Made by a program: the position numbers and the translations under genes. 64,000 nucleotides of DNA from Fundicoccus sp052116145 (GTDB lineage Bacteria; Bacillota; Bacilli; Lactobacillales; Aerococcaceae), in assembly GCF_052116145.1 (NCBI RefSeq), contig NZ_JBQKLQ010000001.1, positions 62,001 through 126,000 of the forward strand, given 5' to 3'. Positions 56,021 through 63,987 of this stretch are shown here, one piece after another (position 1 is the first letter of the stretch; every line of letters starts with the position of its first letter). Below the pieces are notes generated by a model. It saw only the letters and a list, made by a program, of their open reading frames with translations. It was not told the origin of the DNA and made no database searches.

Positions 56021-58069
56021 TTATTTGTTTTTAGATAAAAATGGTTGAATGTCGAGAACGGTTTCCACGATTCCAGTAAAGTTTCCAGCCAAATCGTAGG
56101 TCGCTTGATACAAGATATAGATGTATTCATTATTGGCTGTTGGATACCACAATTCTTCGAAGTGACGCTGACGCTCCCGGAAAGATTGAATTAACTCCTT
56201 AATCGTTGGCCACAAATAAGGTGGGTGGCATAATTCCAAATCACGTTTCACTTGAGCTGGCGTTCTAACAAAGATCATGTCTTTATAAGGCACGATATTA
56301 TTGAAGTATTGAAAAATATCTTGATCATCAACAAAAGTAATTTCAAACGGGACAGCATTCATTAAACGTGTTAATTGCTGCAAAGTTAAAGCACCATTGC
56401 GTAAATGAATCGGGCACTCTTGATCAATGGCCGCATTAAGATCCGGAGGCATGTTTTTGTTTTCCCAAGTTAAGGTTAAATCGCCCTCAGCAAATTTCAA
56501 CTTACGTGAGTCCAAATTGACGGCCTCTGATTGTGGGAGGGGAGGGGCACTTGCTTTCGTCTGGTTATTTTCGAAGGCTTGAAAGTCCGAGACAAAGACA
56601 TCATGTGAATGATAAGCTTCTACCGGTGTCAATTCACGTTTCACGCGCGTATTCACTCGGTCAAAATAATCTAAGCGCATTGCCAATTCGATATAACCTT
56701 CGTAATTTCCTTTAATATCGAAAAGAGGAATAATATCTAACTTAACCATGCCGTGTGGGCCTTGATACCTGACAGTTTGCTTGTCAGCAGCTGTTTTAGC
56801 TGATTTAAATTGTTCAACCCACTGCAACATCTGATCTTTTAGTGAACGTTGATAAATTGTTTCAACTGAACGACCAAGTGTATTGTAATCCCGACTATAA
56901 AAGTGACGCTTCGGCCATGCGTCATTAAAGTTGCTGAAAATCACTAAATCATTCGCATTAACTACCGTTAACTCAATGGGTAAATAATCCAAGACAAGAT
57001 TTATTTGATCACGGTTTAAGTAACCATCGCCGACCTTCAGTTCAGTCGAACGGTTTAAAAGGTTTGGATTAGTCAATTGAGGACGAGAATCAGGTTCAAA
57101 GGTTACCGTTAAATAGCCACCATCAATTGCAAGTCGTTTTGTTTCAAGCCTCTTGGCTTCACTCGTAGTCACTGGTAAAGAAACGACTTGCTGGCTTTGA
57201 GAAGATACAGTCGTAGCTTTCGAAGCCGCCTTGTCACCAACTAGGTTGCTAACATCACTTGCCTCATCGTCACTAGCATACAAATGCTTGGGTACCCATT
57301 CCTCTGACGGACGAATGATCGCGTAACCATAAGCGTCACTTTCCTGAGCGATTTGATACCAATCATCTACAGTCAAAGCCTCAAGGAGAATATTAATTAA
57401 AATAGCTTCTTCCTTGAAAATCATTTCATTGAACTCATATTCAAACTCTGCAAAAGCGTTTTTTACCTCAATCATGTCAATCTCTGGAAACTGCTCCATT
57501 TTCTGATAGGCGGCCTTAAATTGTTCTCTGATTTCGTCATCCTTGGCCCACATCACTTTCGGCGGGGCATCATGACCGTAATGTTCCATCAATGGGAAAA
57601 ACAATTTTTCCTTACGCTCATAATGAACGTCAAATTGACCTAGTAAATCAAACTGACGACGTAAACCACGCAACATCCCAGCTTCTAATTCCTCGCTCGC
57701 TAAATCACCTAAAACGTTTAATAAATTATTAATGCGCATTAAAGCGGCACGAAAAGCATGGTTCTCATCTTTAAAGACTTGAACAGGGTGCCCAGCTTGA
57801 TCAGCATCCGGCGTGTCTCCATCCATAACAGCATGTTTAAATAAATTCGCATGAACATTACATAATTTCAGTACATCTTCGAAGGTAATTACACTATCAC
57901 CATTCATTAATTGATGTTCCATCATCGAAATTTCAATCGCACTGACACCTGTAAAGTGTTCATTAAATACTTCCTGAACTTCTTCAGGTGGCGTTCCATT
58001 ATGTAGACGCAGTAAAATCCCTTCAAGAATATCAATTCTTTCTTGCGGTTGTTGGTTAGTTGACATCAT
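56021..58069 (-). CDS. DUF438 - hemerythrin-like - tandem PAS protein
   Basis: This is a 682-residue cytosolic protein. The N terminus (about 10-75) is DUF438-like. A hemerythrin-type domain follows, with FKDENHAFR, HYERKEKLFFPLMEHYG and EFNEMIFKEEAIL carrying the His/Glu metal ligands. After a linker there are two similar PAS-type modules (about 365-465 and 560-675), each preceded by a strand-rich block with LxVGDGYLN/LRNGALTLQQ pattern. Related proteins are suspected oxygen, NO or redox sensors, but no output domain is visible. Start chosen by GGGAG about 5 nt upstream of ATG 58069. Confidence 0.85.
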   Translation of the reverse strand: MMSTNQQPQERIDILEGILLRLHNGTPPEEVQEVFNEHFTGVSAIEISMMEHQLMNGDSVITFEDVLKLCNVHANLFKHAVMDGDTPDADQAGHPVQVFKDENHAFRAALMRINNLLNVLGDLASEELEAGMLRGLRRQFDLLGQFDVHYERKEKLFFPLMEHYGHDAPPKVMWAKDDEIREQFKAAYQKMEQFPEIDMIEVKNAFAEFEYEFNEMIFKEEAILINILLEALTVDDWYQIAQESDAYGYAIIRPSEEWVPKHLYASDDEASDVSNLVGDKAASKATTVSSQSQQVVSLPVTTSEAKRLETKRLAIDGGYLTVTFEPDSRPQLTNPNLLNRSTELKVGDGYLNRDQINLVLDYLPIELTVVNANDLVIFSNFNDAWPKRHFYSRDYNTLGRSVETIYQRSLKDQMLQWVEQFKSAKTAADKQTVRYQGPHGMVKLDIIPLFDIKGNYEGYIELAMRLDYFDRVNTRVKRELTPVEAYHSHDVFVSDFQAFENNQTKASAPPLPQSEAVNLDSRKLKFAEGDLTLTWENKNMPPDLNAAIDQECPIHLRNGALTLQQLTRLMNAVPFEITFVDDQDIFQYFNNIVPYKDMIFVRTPAQVKRDLELCHPPYLWPTIKELIQSFRERQRHFEELWYPTANNEYIYILYQATYDLAGNFTGIVETVLDIQPFLSKNK

Positions 58070-58204
58070 TTCATCTCCCAGCACTTAGTCATTAATAAAG
58101 CCTTACGTGCCTAAATTTTACCATGATTCGATAGATAATGCTTGTGAAAAAATAAACCACTTATCAAAAGAATCGATATATTTTACAAAATATGATACTA
58201 ATAC

Positions 58205-58233
58205 TTGCAATGAAAGAAAATACATGTTAAATT
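58205..58233 (+). promoter_or_regulatory. Promoter for the Ile-leader operon
   Basis: TTGCAA (58205-58210), 17 nt, then TAAATT (58228-58233), about 40 nt before the leader ATG. This is a modest match. Confidence 0.45.
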
Positions 58234-58272
58234 ATAAAATAATTAGAAAGCAATTAGAAAGAGGCGAGGTTT

Positions 58273-58332
58273 ATGTACACTTCCAACTCAGCAATCATTA
58301 TTATTATTAAGACCAGGACTTCCAGGGTGTAG
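58273..58332 (+). CDS. Isoleucine-rich leader peptide
   Basis: This is a 19-codon frame reading MYTSNSAIIIIIKTRTSRV. Five consecutive Ile codons (ATC ATT ATT ATT ATT) are at 58294-58308. AAAGAGG ends 8 nt before the ATG. The stop lies in a predicted pause hairpin, AGGACT (58316-58321) with AGTCCT (58351-58356). This is the layout of branched-chain amino acid attenuator peptides, in which slow translation at Ile codons under starvation changes downstream RNA folding. Confidence 0.75.
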   Translation: MYTSNSAIIIIIKTRTSRV

Positions 58333-58370
58333 AGAAATTCTATATCAGGTAGTCCTATTCGTGATTGATG

Positions 58371-58423
58371 AATGGGATGTACCATCTGAGGTCTTCCCAT
58401 TTAGTAGTGGGAAGGCCTTTTTT
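58371..58423 (+). promoter_or_regulatory. Attenuator: competing antiterminator and terminator
   Basis: The terminator pairs GGTCTTCCCA (58390-58399) with TGGGAAGGCC (58408-58417), with one wobble, before six T. An alternative stem pairs AATGGGA (58371-58377) with TCCCATT (58395-58401) and excludes the terminator. With the Ile leader upstream, this fits ribosome-mediated attenuation. The terminator itself is certain; the switching is inferred. Confidence 0.75.
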
Positions 58424-58461
58424 GTTAGTTTTTAATAAAAAAATTAGGAGAGTGAAGTAAA

Positions 58462-59469
58462 ATGAAATTAGTCAATAGGGTAAATCAAATGTTTAAGGAT
58501 TATCTGTCGTGGATTGTATTGTTGACAGCTGGCGCGTCTTTAGTATTTCCGTCAGGTTTCGCATGGTTAGCTGTATGGATCACTTTAATGCTCCAATTCA
58601 TTATGTTTACAATGGGGGCGACAATGAAAACGTCAGATTTCTCAGAAGTGTTTAAACAGCCAGTTCGTGTATTAGTGGTAGTTGCCACGCAATATTTATT
58701 TATGCCATTGTCAGCGTATGTACTTGCCAAATTATTCCAATTACCGGCAGAAATAGCTTTAGGATTAATTCTTGTTGGAGCAGTTCCAGGCGGAACCTCC
58801 TCTAACGTGATTACCTATTTAGCCAAAGGTGATGTGCCATTATCCATTACCGCAACATCAATTTCAACATTATTATCGCCTTTATTCACGCCTTTGGCCT
58901 TATCTTTTTACGGGGGAGCCTTTATTGAAATTGCATTCTGGCCAATGTCCTTATCGATTGTCCAAGTCGTCCTTGTTCCAATTTTTTTCGGGCTTCTTGT
59001 AAACCGTTTGTTTGGCACTCATACCGAAAAAGTCGAAAGTTTCCTACCTACTCTATCATCGATTGCGGTATTGATCGTCTTAGCAGGTACAGTTGCAGTC
59101 AACCGTGACAACTTAGTATCAACCGGTTGGGTCATTTTTTTAGTCGTCTTTTTACATAATTTATCAGGATATGGTTCAGGATACCTTGTTAGCCGTTTGT
59201 TAGGCTATTCTAAAGAATCGACGCGTGCGATTGCCATTGAAGTAAGTATCCAAAACACTGGATTAGCGGCTAGTTTGGGACTTGCCCATTTTACACCGAT
59301 GGCTGCTTTAGCAGGAGCGACAGGGGCCATGGTTCATACTTTATTAGGTAGTATTTATGCCAACCTTTGCGTCAAATATGATGAACGCCAAGCTCAAACA
59401 ACGGCTAAAACGGCCAAAGCAAAAGAAGCAAGCACTGAAACAGCATTCGTTCAACCAGTCAACTATTAA
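58462..59469 (+). CDS. BASS family transporter (bile acid:sodium symporter-like)
   Basis: This 335-residue membrane protein has about nine or ten helices and the BASS landmarks GAVPGGTSSNVITYLAKGDVPL and EVSIQNTGLAASLGLAHF, the conserved sodium-site regions. BASS proteins move organic anions; relatives handle pantoate/ketopantoate (PanS) and 2-keto acids, and bile acid transport is not implied. A hydrophilic tail follows about residue 305. AGGAG precedes the ATG. It is controlled by the Ile-rich leader and followed 18 nt later by a GldA-family dehydrogenase. Confidence 0.88.
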   Translation: MKLVNRVNQMFKDYLSWIVLLTAGASLVFPSGFAWLAVWITLMLQFIMFTMGATMKTSDFSEVFKQPVRVLVVVATQYLFMPLSAYVLAKLFQLPAEIALGLILVGAVPGGTSSNVITYLAKGDVPLSITATSISTLLSPLFTPLALSFYGGAFIEIAFWPMSLSIVQVVLVPIFFGLLVNRLFGTHTEKVESFLPTLSSIAVLIVLAGTVAVNRDNLVSTGWVIFLVVFLHNLSGYGSGYLVSRLLGYSKESTRAIAIEVSIQNTGLAASLGLAHFTPMAALAGATGAMVHTLLGSIYANLCVKYDERQAQTTAKTAKAKEASTETAFVQPVNY

Positions 59470-59487
59470 TAGAAAGAGGTAAAGTCA

Positions 59488-60555
59488 ATGAGATTAAGTC
59501 AAGTAGTACGTCCAGGAACAGGTCAGTTTATATGTGAAAGTGGGGCCTTAGCTTTCTTAGATGAGAAATTGAGTTTATTCAAAGCGCCTGTCGTAATAAC
59601 GGGTGAAAAGTCCTATCAAGCGTTTATGAAACACTATCCCGGCGAGCAGAACTTCCCCGTGTTTCGTTATGATGGGACGGCTTCAAATGAAGATATGGCA
59701 AGACTCGCTTCTCAACTACCAGCCGAAACGGATTGTGTACTGGGAATCGGTGGGGGGACCGTCTTAGATACAGCTAAAGGAACCGCTGATGTATTGGGAG
59801 TGGATGTTATTACAATCCCGACAGTTTTAGGGACTTGCGCGGCTTATACACCTTTATCGGCAGTTTATCACCCAGACCATACCTTCAAAACAGTCGACTA
59901 CTACGAAAGAGCGGTTCACTTATGTTTGATGGATCTTAATCTACTGGCTGAATCACCTAAGCAGTATTTGCTGGGGGGCATTGGCGATACACTCGCAAAG
60001 TGGTATGAAGCTAAAGGGATCACCGAACATGTTGAAGGTGATTTACCAGTCATGGCAGAAGTTGGCATACAAACAGCCAAAGTAACTCAAGAAGTTTTAT
60101 TACGAGATACGAAAGAAGCGATTGCTAGTCTGGAAAGAAAAGAAGTCACATCAGCCTTCAAAAGAGTCGCCGAAGTGATTGTTGCAGTCGCCGGAACCGT
60201 GGGTGGTTTTGCGGGCGAATATGGCCGAATGGCGGGTGCTCATGCGGTTCACAACGGTATGTCGCTCCTTGAAGAAGCACATGCCTTTGAACACGGCGTT
60301 AAAGTTGCCTTCGGCGTACTGGTTCAATTGGTCGCAAGCAATAAAATGGCTGACGTGACGGTCTTATTGCCTTTTTATCAAGCCAATGGCTTTCCTCATA
60401 AACTGTCAGCCTTTAACGTTACACAAGATCTCGAAACTAAAATTCATCAAGTGGCGGAGTTCGCTGCTTCAAAGCAGGAAACCTTTAATTTAGCTCTACC
60501 TGGTGTCACAAGTGAACAAGTCGTTGCCGCGATGAACTACTTAGAAACGCTATAA
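59488..60555 (+). CDS. GldA/HcxA-like metal-dependent dehydrogenase
   Basis: This 355-residue iron-containing alcohol/glycerol dehydrogenase family member has the NAD(P) loop GIGGGTVLDTAKGTAD, TIPTVLGTCAAYTPLSAVY, a metal Asp in GGIGDTLAKWYEA and metal histidines in GAHAVHNG and HAFEHGVKVAFG. It looks like the E. coli YbdH (HcxA) branch, which reduces 2-keto acids to 2-hydroxy acids, rather than true glycerol dehydrogenase, but the substrate is inferred. AGAGG precedes the ATG. It is cotranscribed with the transporter. Confidence 0.82.
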   Translation: MRLSQVVRPGTGQFICESGALAFLDEKLSLFKAPVVITGEKSYQAFMKHYPGEQNFPVFRYDGTASNEDMARLASQLPAETDCVLGIGGGTVLDTAKGTADVLGVDVITIPTVLGTCAAYTPLSAVYHPDHTFKTVDYYERAVHLCLMDLNLLAESPKQYLLGGIGDTLAKWYEAKGITEHVEGDLPVMAEVGIQTAKVTQEVLLRDTKEAIASLERKEVTSAFKRVAEVIVAVAGTVGGFAGEYGRMAGAHAVHNGMSLLEEAHAFEHGVKVAFGVLVQLVASNKMADVTVLLPFYQANGFPHKLSAFNVTQDLETKIHQVAEFAASKQETFNLALPGVTSEQVVAAMNYLETL

Positions 60556-60565
60556 TACACAAAAA

Positions 60566-60600
60566 AAACACGATGCCATAAAAGCATCGTGTTTATTTGT
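60566..60600. terminator. Bidirectional terminator after the dehydrogenase gene
   Basis: AAACACGATGC (60566-60576) pairs perfectly with GCATCGTGTTT (60584-60594), with T/A-rich flanks on both strands. Confidence 0.88.
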
Positions 60601-60640
60601 TATGAGACACAATAGGGCTGTAAGCCACCGACCTAAAGAA

Positions 60641-61576
60641 TTATTCCAATGGATCTGTACTATTAACTTGGTGCTTAATTAAATATGGGTCTACAATATG
60701 GTAACCTTGAGAACGGTAACCTTCTATCATGCTAGCTAAGGCTTGGGAAGTCCATGGCAGGTCATGCATTAAAATATTTGCGCCACTTCTTAAATACTCA
60801 TTATCTAATGAAACGCTCGCTAGTAACTGACCATCCTGATACTCCTCCATCCAATCATACCCAAAATCCCAAGTGATTAATTGCATGCCAAGTTCATTAC
60901 AAATGTTAATGGTATCTAAGTTAAACAAGCCATAGGGTGGTCTGAACCAACGAACTAGAGCACCGTCAGTCACTTCGCTAATCAAATCATTCGTATGTTT
61001 CAGTTCTTCGTATTGCTCCTCATAACTTAATTCACGCATATTTGGGTGATAGAAAGTGTGATTTCCAAGTTCAAAGCCCATCTCATGTATTTGACGGGCA
61101 ATTTGTTTGCCTTCTTCACTTTCCAAATACATGCCATTCACTAAGAATATGGCGTTTACATCATAAGCTTTCAGTGTATTGGCAATTTCTAGCGCGTTAG
61201 AATCGGGTAAATTGGGTGCGTCATCAAACGTAAATAATAGAATGTCTTCACTTTGAAGTTCATTTATTGGAGAAATTGCTGAGGAAATATCAGGATCATT
61301 ATGAATATAGTAAGCAATTCCTTCCGCATCCGGTTGGGCGTAGTGATCGTATTGAGTCCATGCTTTACGAAGACTACCAGGAGCGCCTTGGTTTTCAGTA
61401 ATCACTTTATGTTCATGTTTAGAATGGTTAACCACTTTTACGACAATCTCTGAGTCACTTTCAGAAGCCGGTGCTTCAGTATTTAAACGTGCATTCTCAT
61501 CAGTCGGTTCACTTGCTGTTGTCCCACACGCAGTTAATAAACAGGTAGAAAGTAGCAACAATATTAATTTATACAT
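60641..61576 (-). CDS. Polysaccharide deacetylase lipoprotein
   Basis: This 311-residue NodB-fold protein has a lipoprotein signal ending in LTAC with Cys17, so it is anchored outside the membrane. The catalytic motifs are TFDDAP (usual form TFDDGP), HTFYHPNM with the metal histidines, RPPYG and ILMHD. It probably de-N-acetylates peptidoglycan or a surface glycan. A linker rich in Ser/Glu/Asp lies at about residues 20-45. It is a single gene that converges with the dehydrogenase. Confidence 0.9.
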   Translation of the reverse strand: MYKLILLLLSTCLLTACGTTASEPTDENARLNTEAPASESDSEIVVKVVNHSKHEHKVITENQGAPGSLRKAWTQYDHYAQPDAEGIAYYIHNDPDISSAISPINELQSEDILLFTFDDAPNLPDSNALEIANTLKAYDVNAIFLVNGMYLESEEGKQIARQIHEMGFELGNHTFYHPNMRELSYEEQYEELKHTNDLISEVTDGALVRWFRPPYGLFNLDTINICNELGMQLITWDFGYDWMEEYQDGQLLASVSLDNEYLRSGANILMHDLPWTSQALASMIEGYRSQGYHIVDPYLIKHQVNSTDPLE

Positions 61577-61710
61577 AATTCACCTCAAAGTTATATTTTG
61601 ATATCAATCATATTTATATAACGATAAACGTGATTTGTCAACACGGTTAATCAACTAGGTCGAAATTTTTGGCAGAGTAGAGTAAACTATTATCAGGAGG
61701 CGAATTTTAA

Positions 61711-62199
61711 ATGCAAATAAAAAGAGATAAGCAAATCATTAATATCGTCGGGGAAGTGTTAAAAGTGGGTGACACTTTAGCTGATGTTGAATTAGTCGAC
61801 CGCCAACACCAACCTGTTAACTTGTTTAATTTTATTGACGGTTTAACAGTGATCAGCATTGTGCCTGATATCAATACTAAGACCTGTGACATCCAAACGA
61901 ATCAATTCGCAAGTCTTGCCAAAGAAAAGAATTATCCGATTATTACAATTAGTACCAATTCACCCGATGACATTCAACATTGGTGCCAAGCATCTAATGT
62001 AGACATGCTTTATCTTTCAGATATTAATCGACACTTTAGCAAAGCAGCTGGTCTATTGATGGCAGAGTACGATAAATTAGCTAGAACAGTCTTAGTCGTT
62101 GATGAAAATAAAGTCGTCCAGTATATAGAAATAGTGGCAGATATGAGAGACGAACCGGATTATCAACGTGTATTAGCAGCAGCTGACCAATTAAATTAG
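61711..62199 (+). CDS. tpx: Thiol peroxidase Tpx-like
   Basis: This 162-residue peroxiredoxin of the Tpx group has the peroxidatic Cys59 in TKTCDIQTNQF and the resolving Cys92 in HWCQAS, the spacing expected of atypical 2-Cys Tpx. It reduces peroxides with thioredoxin. The usual PSLDTPVC reads PDINTKTC here, a mild variation. GGAGG lies about 10 nt upstream. Confidence 0.88.
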   Translation: MQIKRDKQIINIVGEVLKVGDTLADVELVDRQHQPVNLFNFIDGLTVISIVPDINTKTCDIQTNQFASLAKEKNYPIITISTNSPDDIQHWCQASNVDMLYLSDINRHFSKAAGLLMAEYDKLARTVLVVDENKVVQYIEIVADMRDEPDYQRVLAAADQLN

Positions 62200-62255
62200 T
62201 ACAAGTAATTCTTATGCCTTGACGTGTTACTCTCGTTAAGGTATATTTCAAATCG

Positions 62256-62280
62256 AAAAAGACACCTTAAGGTGTCTTTT
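62256..62280. terminator. Palindromic hairpin after tpx
   Basis: AAAGACACC-TTAA-GGTGTCTTT is a near-perfect palindrome with a 4-nt loop. It has a short T run and may be the tpx terminator or an operator for the following ArsR-type gene. Confidence 0.6.
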
Positions 62281-62304
62281 AACATGGTGAAATGTGGTGA
62301 AGAA

Positions 62305-62631
62305 ATGGAAGCGAAGCAAGATGTGTTTATGGCAATTGCTGATCAAAGTAGACGAGAAATACTGCAATTACTTATGAAACATAAAGAGCTCGCTCTTCAT
62401 GAGTTATTGCCACATTTTGAAATAAGTCGAACGGCAATTTCAAAGCATTTGGCAATTCTGAAAACGGCAGATCTCGTTCAGAGTCAAAAGGTTGGTAGAG
62501 AAACACGCTATCGACTTAATGCGAAGCCTTTAAAAGAAGTCAATCAATGGCTTGGACAGTATGAAAACCTTTAGAATGAGCGTTTAACAACGCTAGCAGA
62601 AGTATTGAAAAAGAAACCGGAGGAAAAATAA
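62305..62631 (+). pseudogene. ArsR family repressor with an in-frame nonsense codon
   Basis: The translated product (89 residues to the TAG at 62572-62574) is a winged-helix ArsR repressor with RREILQLL, HFEISRTAISKHLAILKTADL and VGRETRYRL. It has no metal cysteine pair. Reading past the TAG in the same frame gives NERLTTLAEVLKKKPEEK and a TAA whose last base is the A of the next gene's ATG. Relatives of this AHSA1-linked group have a tryptophan before NERL, so a TGG to TAG change is the simplest explanation. The truncated protein may still fold. Start chosen at ATG 62305; ATG 62284 is possible. Confidence 0.8.
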
Positions 62632-62834
62632 TGGCTGAGGTGATGTTGGATTTTAAATATGACCATTCAATAGAAGAGGTCTTGGAAGCAATGATGAACT
62701 CATCAATATTAGAAGAGTGGATTATGCCAAATAATTTTAACGCAGTAGAAGGTCATGCTTTTGAATTTCAAGGCGCCGTTTCTAGTTGGTCTGCCTTTGC
62801 TTATCGTTTGAAAAAAGTGCTAGCAACAAAATAA
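62631..62834 (+). pseudogene. AHSA1/SRPBCC-domain protein, internally deleted
   Basis: Only 67 residues remain of a domain usually near 140. The first half (LDFKYDHSIEEVLEAMMN and LEEWIMPNNFNAVEGHAFEFQ) matches the AHSA1 N terminus. It then jumps to SSWSAFAYRLKKVLATK, which looks like the C-terminal helix. The simplest reading is an in-frame internal deletion of about 70-75 codons. A GGAGG is present. It is overlapped by the full-length ArsR frame, as in ArsR-SRPBCC operons. Confidence 0.7.
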
Positions 62835-62849
62835 ACATATTCATTAAAG

Positions 62850-62884
62850 AAGCCATTATATCCGCGATATAATGGCTTTTTATA
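62850..62884 (+). terminator. Terminator after the AHSA1-like gene
   Basis: AAGCCATTATAT (62850-62861) pairs with ATATAATGGCTT (62867-62878) around a 5-nt loop, followed by TTTTT. Confidence 0.85.
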
Positions 62885-63065
62885 GTATAAGAGAAAAAAA
62901 TCAAATTTAAATCATAAAAGGAGCTTAAATTTGCTTCGTTTGGTGTATGTTTCAAAACCGTTTGGTTGGATGGTTTAAGCAAAAGTGTCAATGCTCCAAT
63001 TAGGATAAAGCGGCTATGAACCACTTGACGAAGCAATTGCAAGCGAAGGGACCTTAAACATAAAT

Positions 63066-63095
63066 AAAGAGCTGCCTCAAGCGGGACAGCTCTTT
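63066..63095 (-). terminator. Terminator of the RpiR-type gene
   Basis: AAAGAGCTG (63066-63074) pairs with CAGCTCTTT (63087-63095). On the minus strand the stem runs into TTTATTT. Confidence 0.75.
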
Positions 63096-63108
63096 AGTGT
63101 GATAAATG

Positions 63109-63987
63109 TTATGGTAAATCTTCACGGTAACGAGTCACAGATAAAGCACGTCTAATATCTAATAAGGCCTTACGGTTTTGTTGTTCATCGTCATACATAA
63201 CAGCCGTGTAAATAATATCGATTATCGTTAAGTAGACAAGTCTTGAGGTTAATGTCTCAGAGCGGAAGGCTGATTCTTTAGATAGCACAACGAAGGCAGC
63301 AGATGAGAGCTTAACTAAATCGGAACTCGGATCACCTGTTAAGACAATAATTTTTACACCATTCTCATAAAGGATCCTAGCTACTTCAATCGTTTCCTTA
63401 GTGTTACCAGAATGTGAGAATAGAATCGCACAATCATTTGGCCCTAATTTTGTCGCGTAAGTTAGTTGTATATGATAATCCTGTGTATACTGACAATGAA
63501 ATTTAGTTCTTAGGAATTTATGGTAACTATCGTAAGCTACTATAGAAGAAGCACCTTGCCCAAAGAAATTAATGGTATCAGATGAATTGATTAACTCAAT
63601 GGCTGATTCTAATAATTCTTCATCTAAGGTCCCAATGAGATTTTCAAGCAATTCTATATTCGTATTCACAAGTTTTTGAGCAATCACGAAGGGCGAATCT
63701 GATTCACTAATATCTGAGAAGACAATCATCTCATTACTTCTTTCTTCAAATGTTCGAAAATTTGAAGCAACAGAAATTTTAAAGTTTTGGAAACCTGAGA
63801 AACCTATTTTTTTAACAAATTTAAATATTGTCGCTTCAGATAGCCCAGTTTCTTCTGATAAATTCGCTAACGTCTTGTTGACTACATCATTGCCGAGCGC
63901 AATCATATGTGTCGCTATAATGGATTCTGTTTTATTAAGTGACTTCTGATAAGGGCGAATCAAAGTTTCTAGATAATTATATGCCAT
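63109..63987 (-). CDS. RpiR/MurR family transcriptional regulator
   Basis: This 292-residue regulator has an N-terminal HTH (about 1-80, with TLANLSEETGLSEATIFKFVKKIGFSGFQNFK) and a C-terminal SIS domain (about 110-270, NFFGQGASS and FSHSGNTKETIEVA) that binds a phosphosugar. Such proteins control sugar catabolism genes. AAGGAGGG precedes the ATG by about 5 nt. Its targets are not visible because the gene is close to the window end. Confidence 0.9.
   Translation of the reverse strand: MAYNYLETLIRPYQKSLNKTESIIATHMIALGNDVVNKTLANLSEETGLSEATIFKFVKKIGFSGFQNFKISVASNFRTFEERSNEMIVFSDISESDSPFVIAQKLVNTNIELLENLIGTLDEELLESAIELINSSDTINFFGQGASSIVAYDSYHKFLRTKFHCQYTQDYHIQLTYATKLGPNDCAILFSHSGNTKETIEVARILYENGVKIIVLTGDPSSDLVKLSSAAFVVLSKESAFRSETLTSRLVYLTIIDIIYTAVMYDDEQQNRKALLDIRRALSVTRYREDLP

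Larger units (their letters stand above)
62835..63108. other. Gene-free stretch
   Basis: It contains the terminator at 62850-62884 and one weak short frame starting near TTG 62934 with an upstream AAAGGAG. No gene is supported. Confidence 0.5.

Noticed and set aside
58107..58310. 67-residue frame before the BASS gene
   Set aside because: It overlaps the Ile leader peptide in another frame and lacks a ribosome binding site. The 19-codon leader explains the region better.
58366..58390. T-box riboswitch in the BASS leader
   Set aside because: GGGATGTACC resembles part of the T-box sequence, but the UGGN bulge and 14-nt consensus are not matched, and no specifier loop or stem I is visible. A peptide attenuator fits better.
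62934..62981. Short frame resembling the start of a BLUF domain (LLRLVYVSKPFGW)
   Set aside because: It has only 15 codons, and no continuation of the domain is found in any frame. It is too short to support.
62782..63042. 86-residue minus-strand frame after the AHSA1 remnant
   Set aside because: It spans a strong terminator and the end of a gene, with no ribosome binding site or family match.
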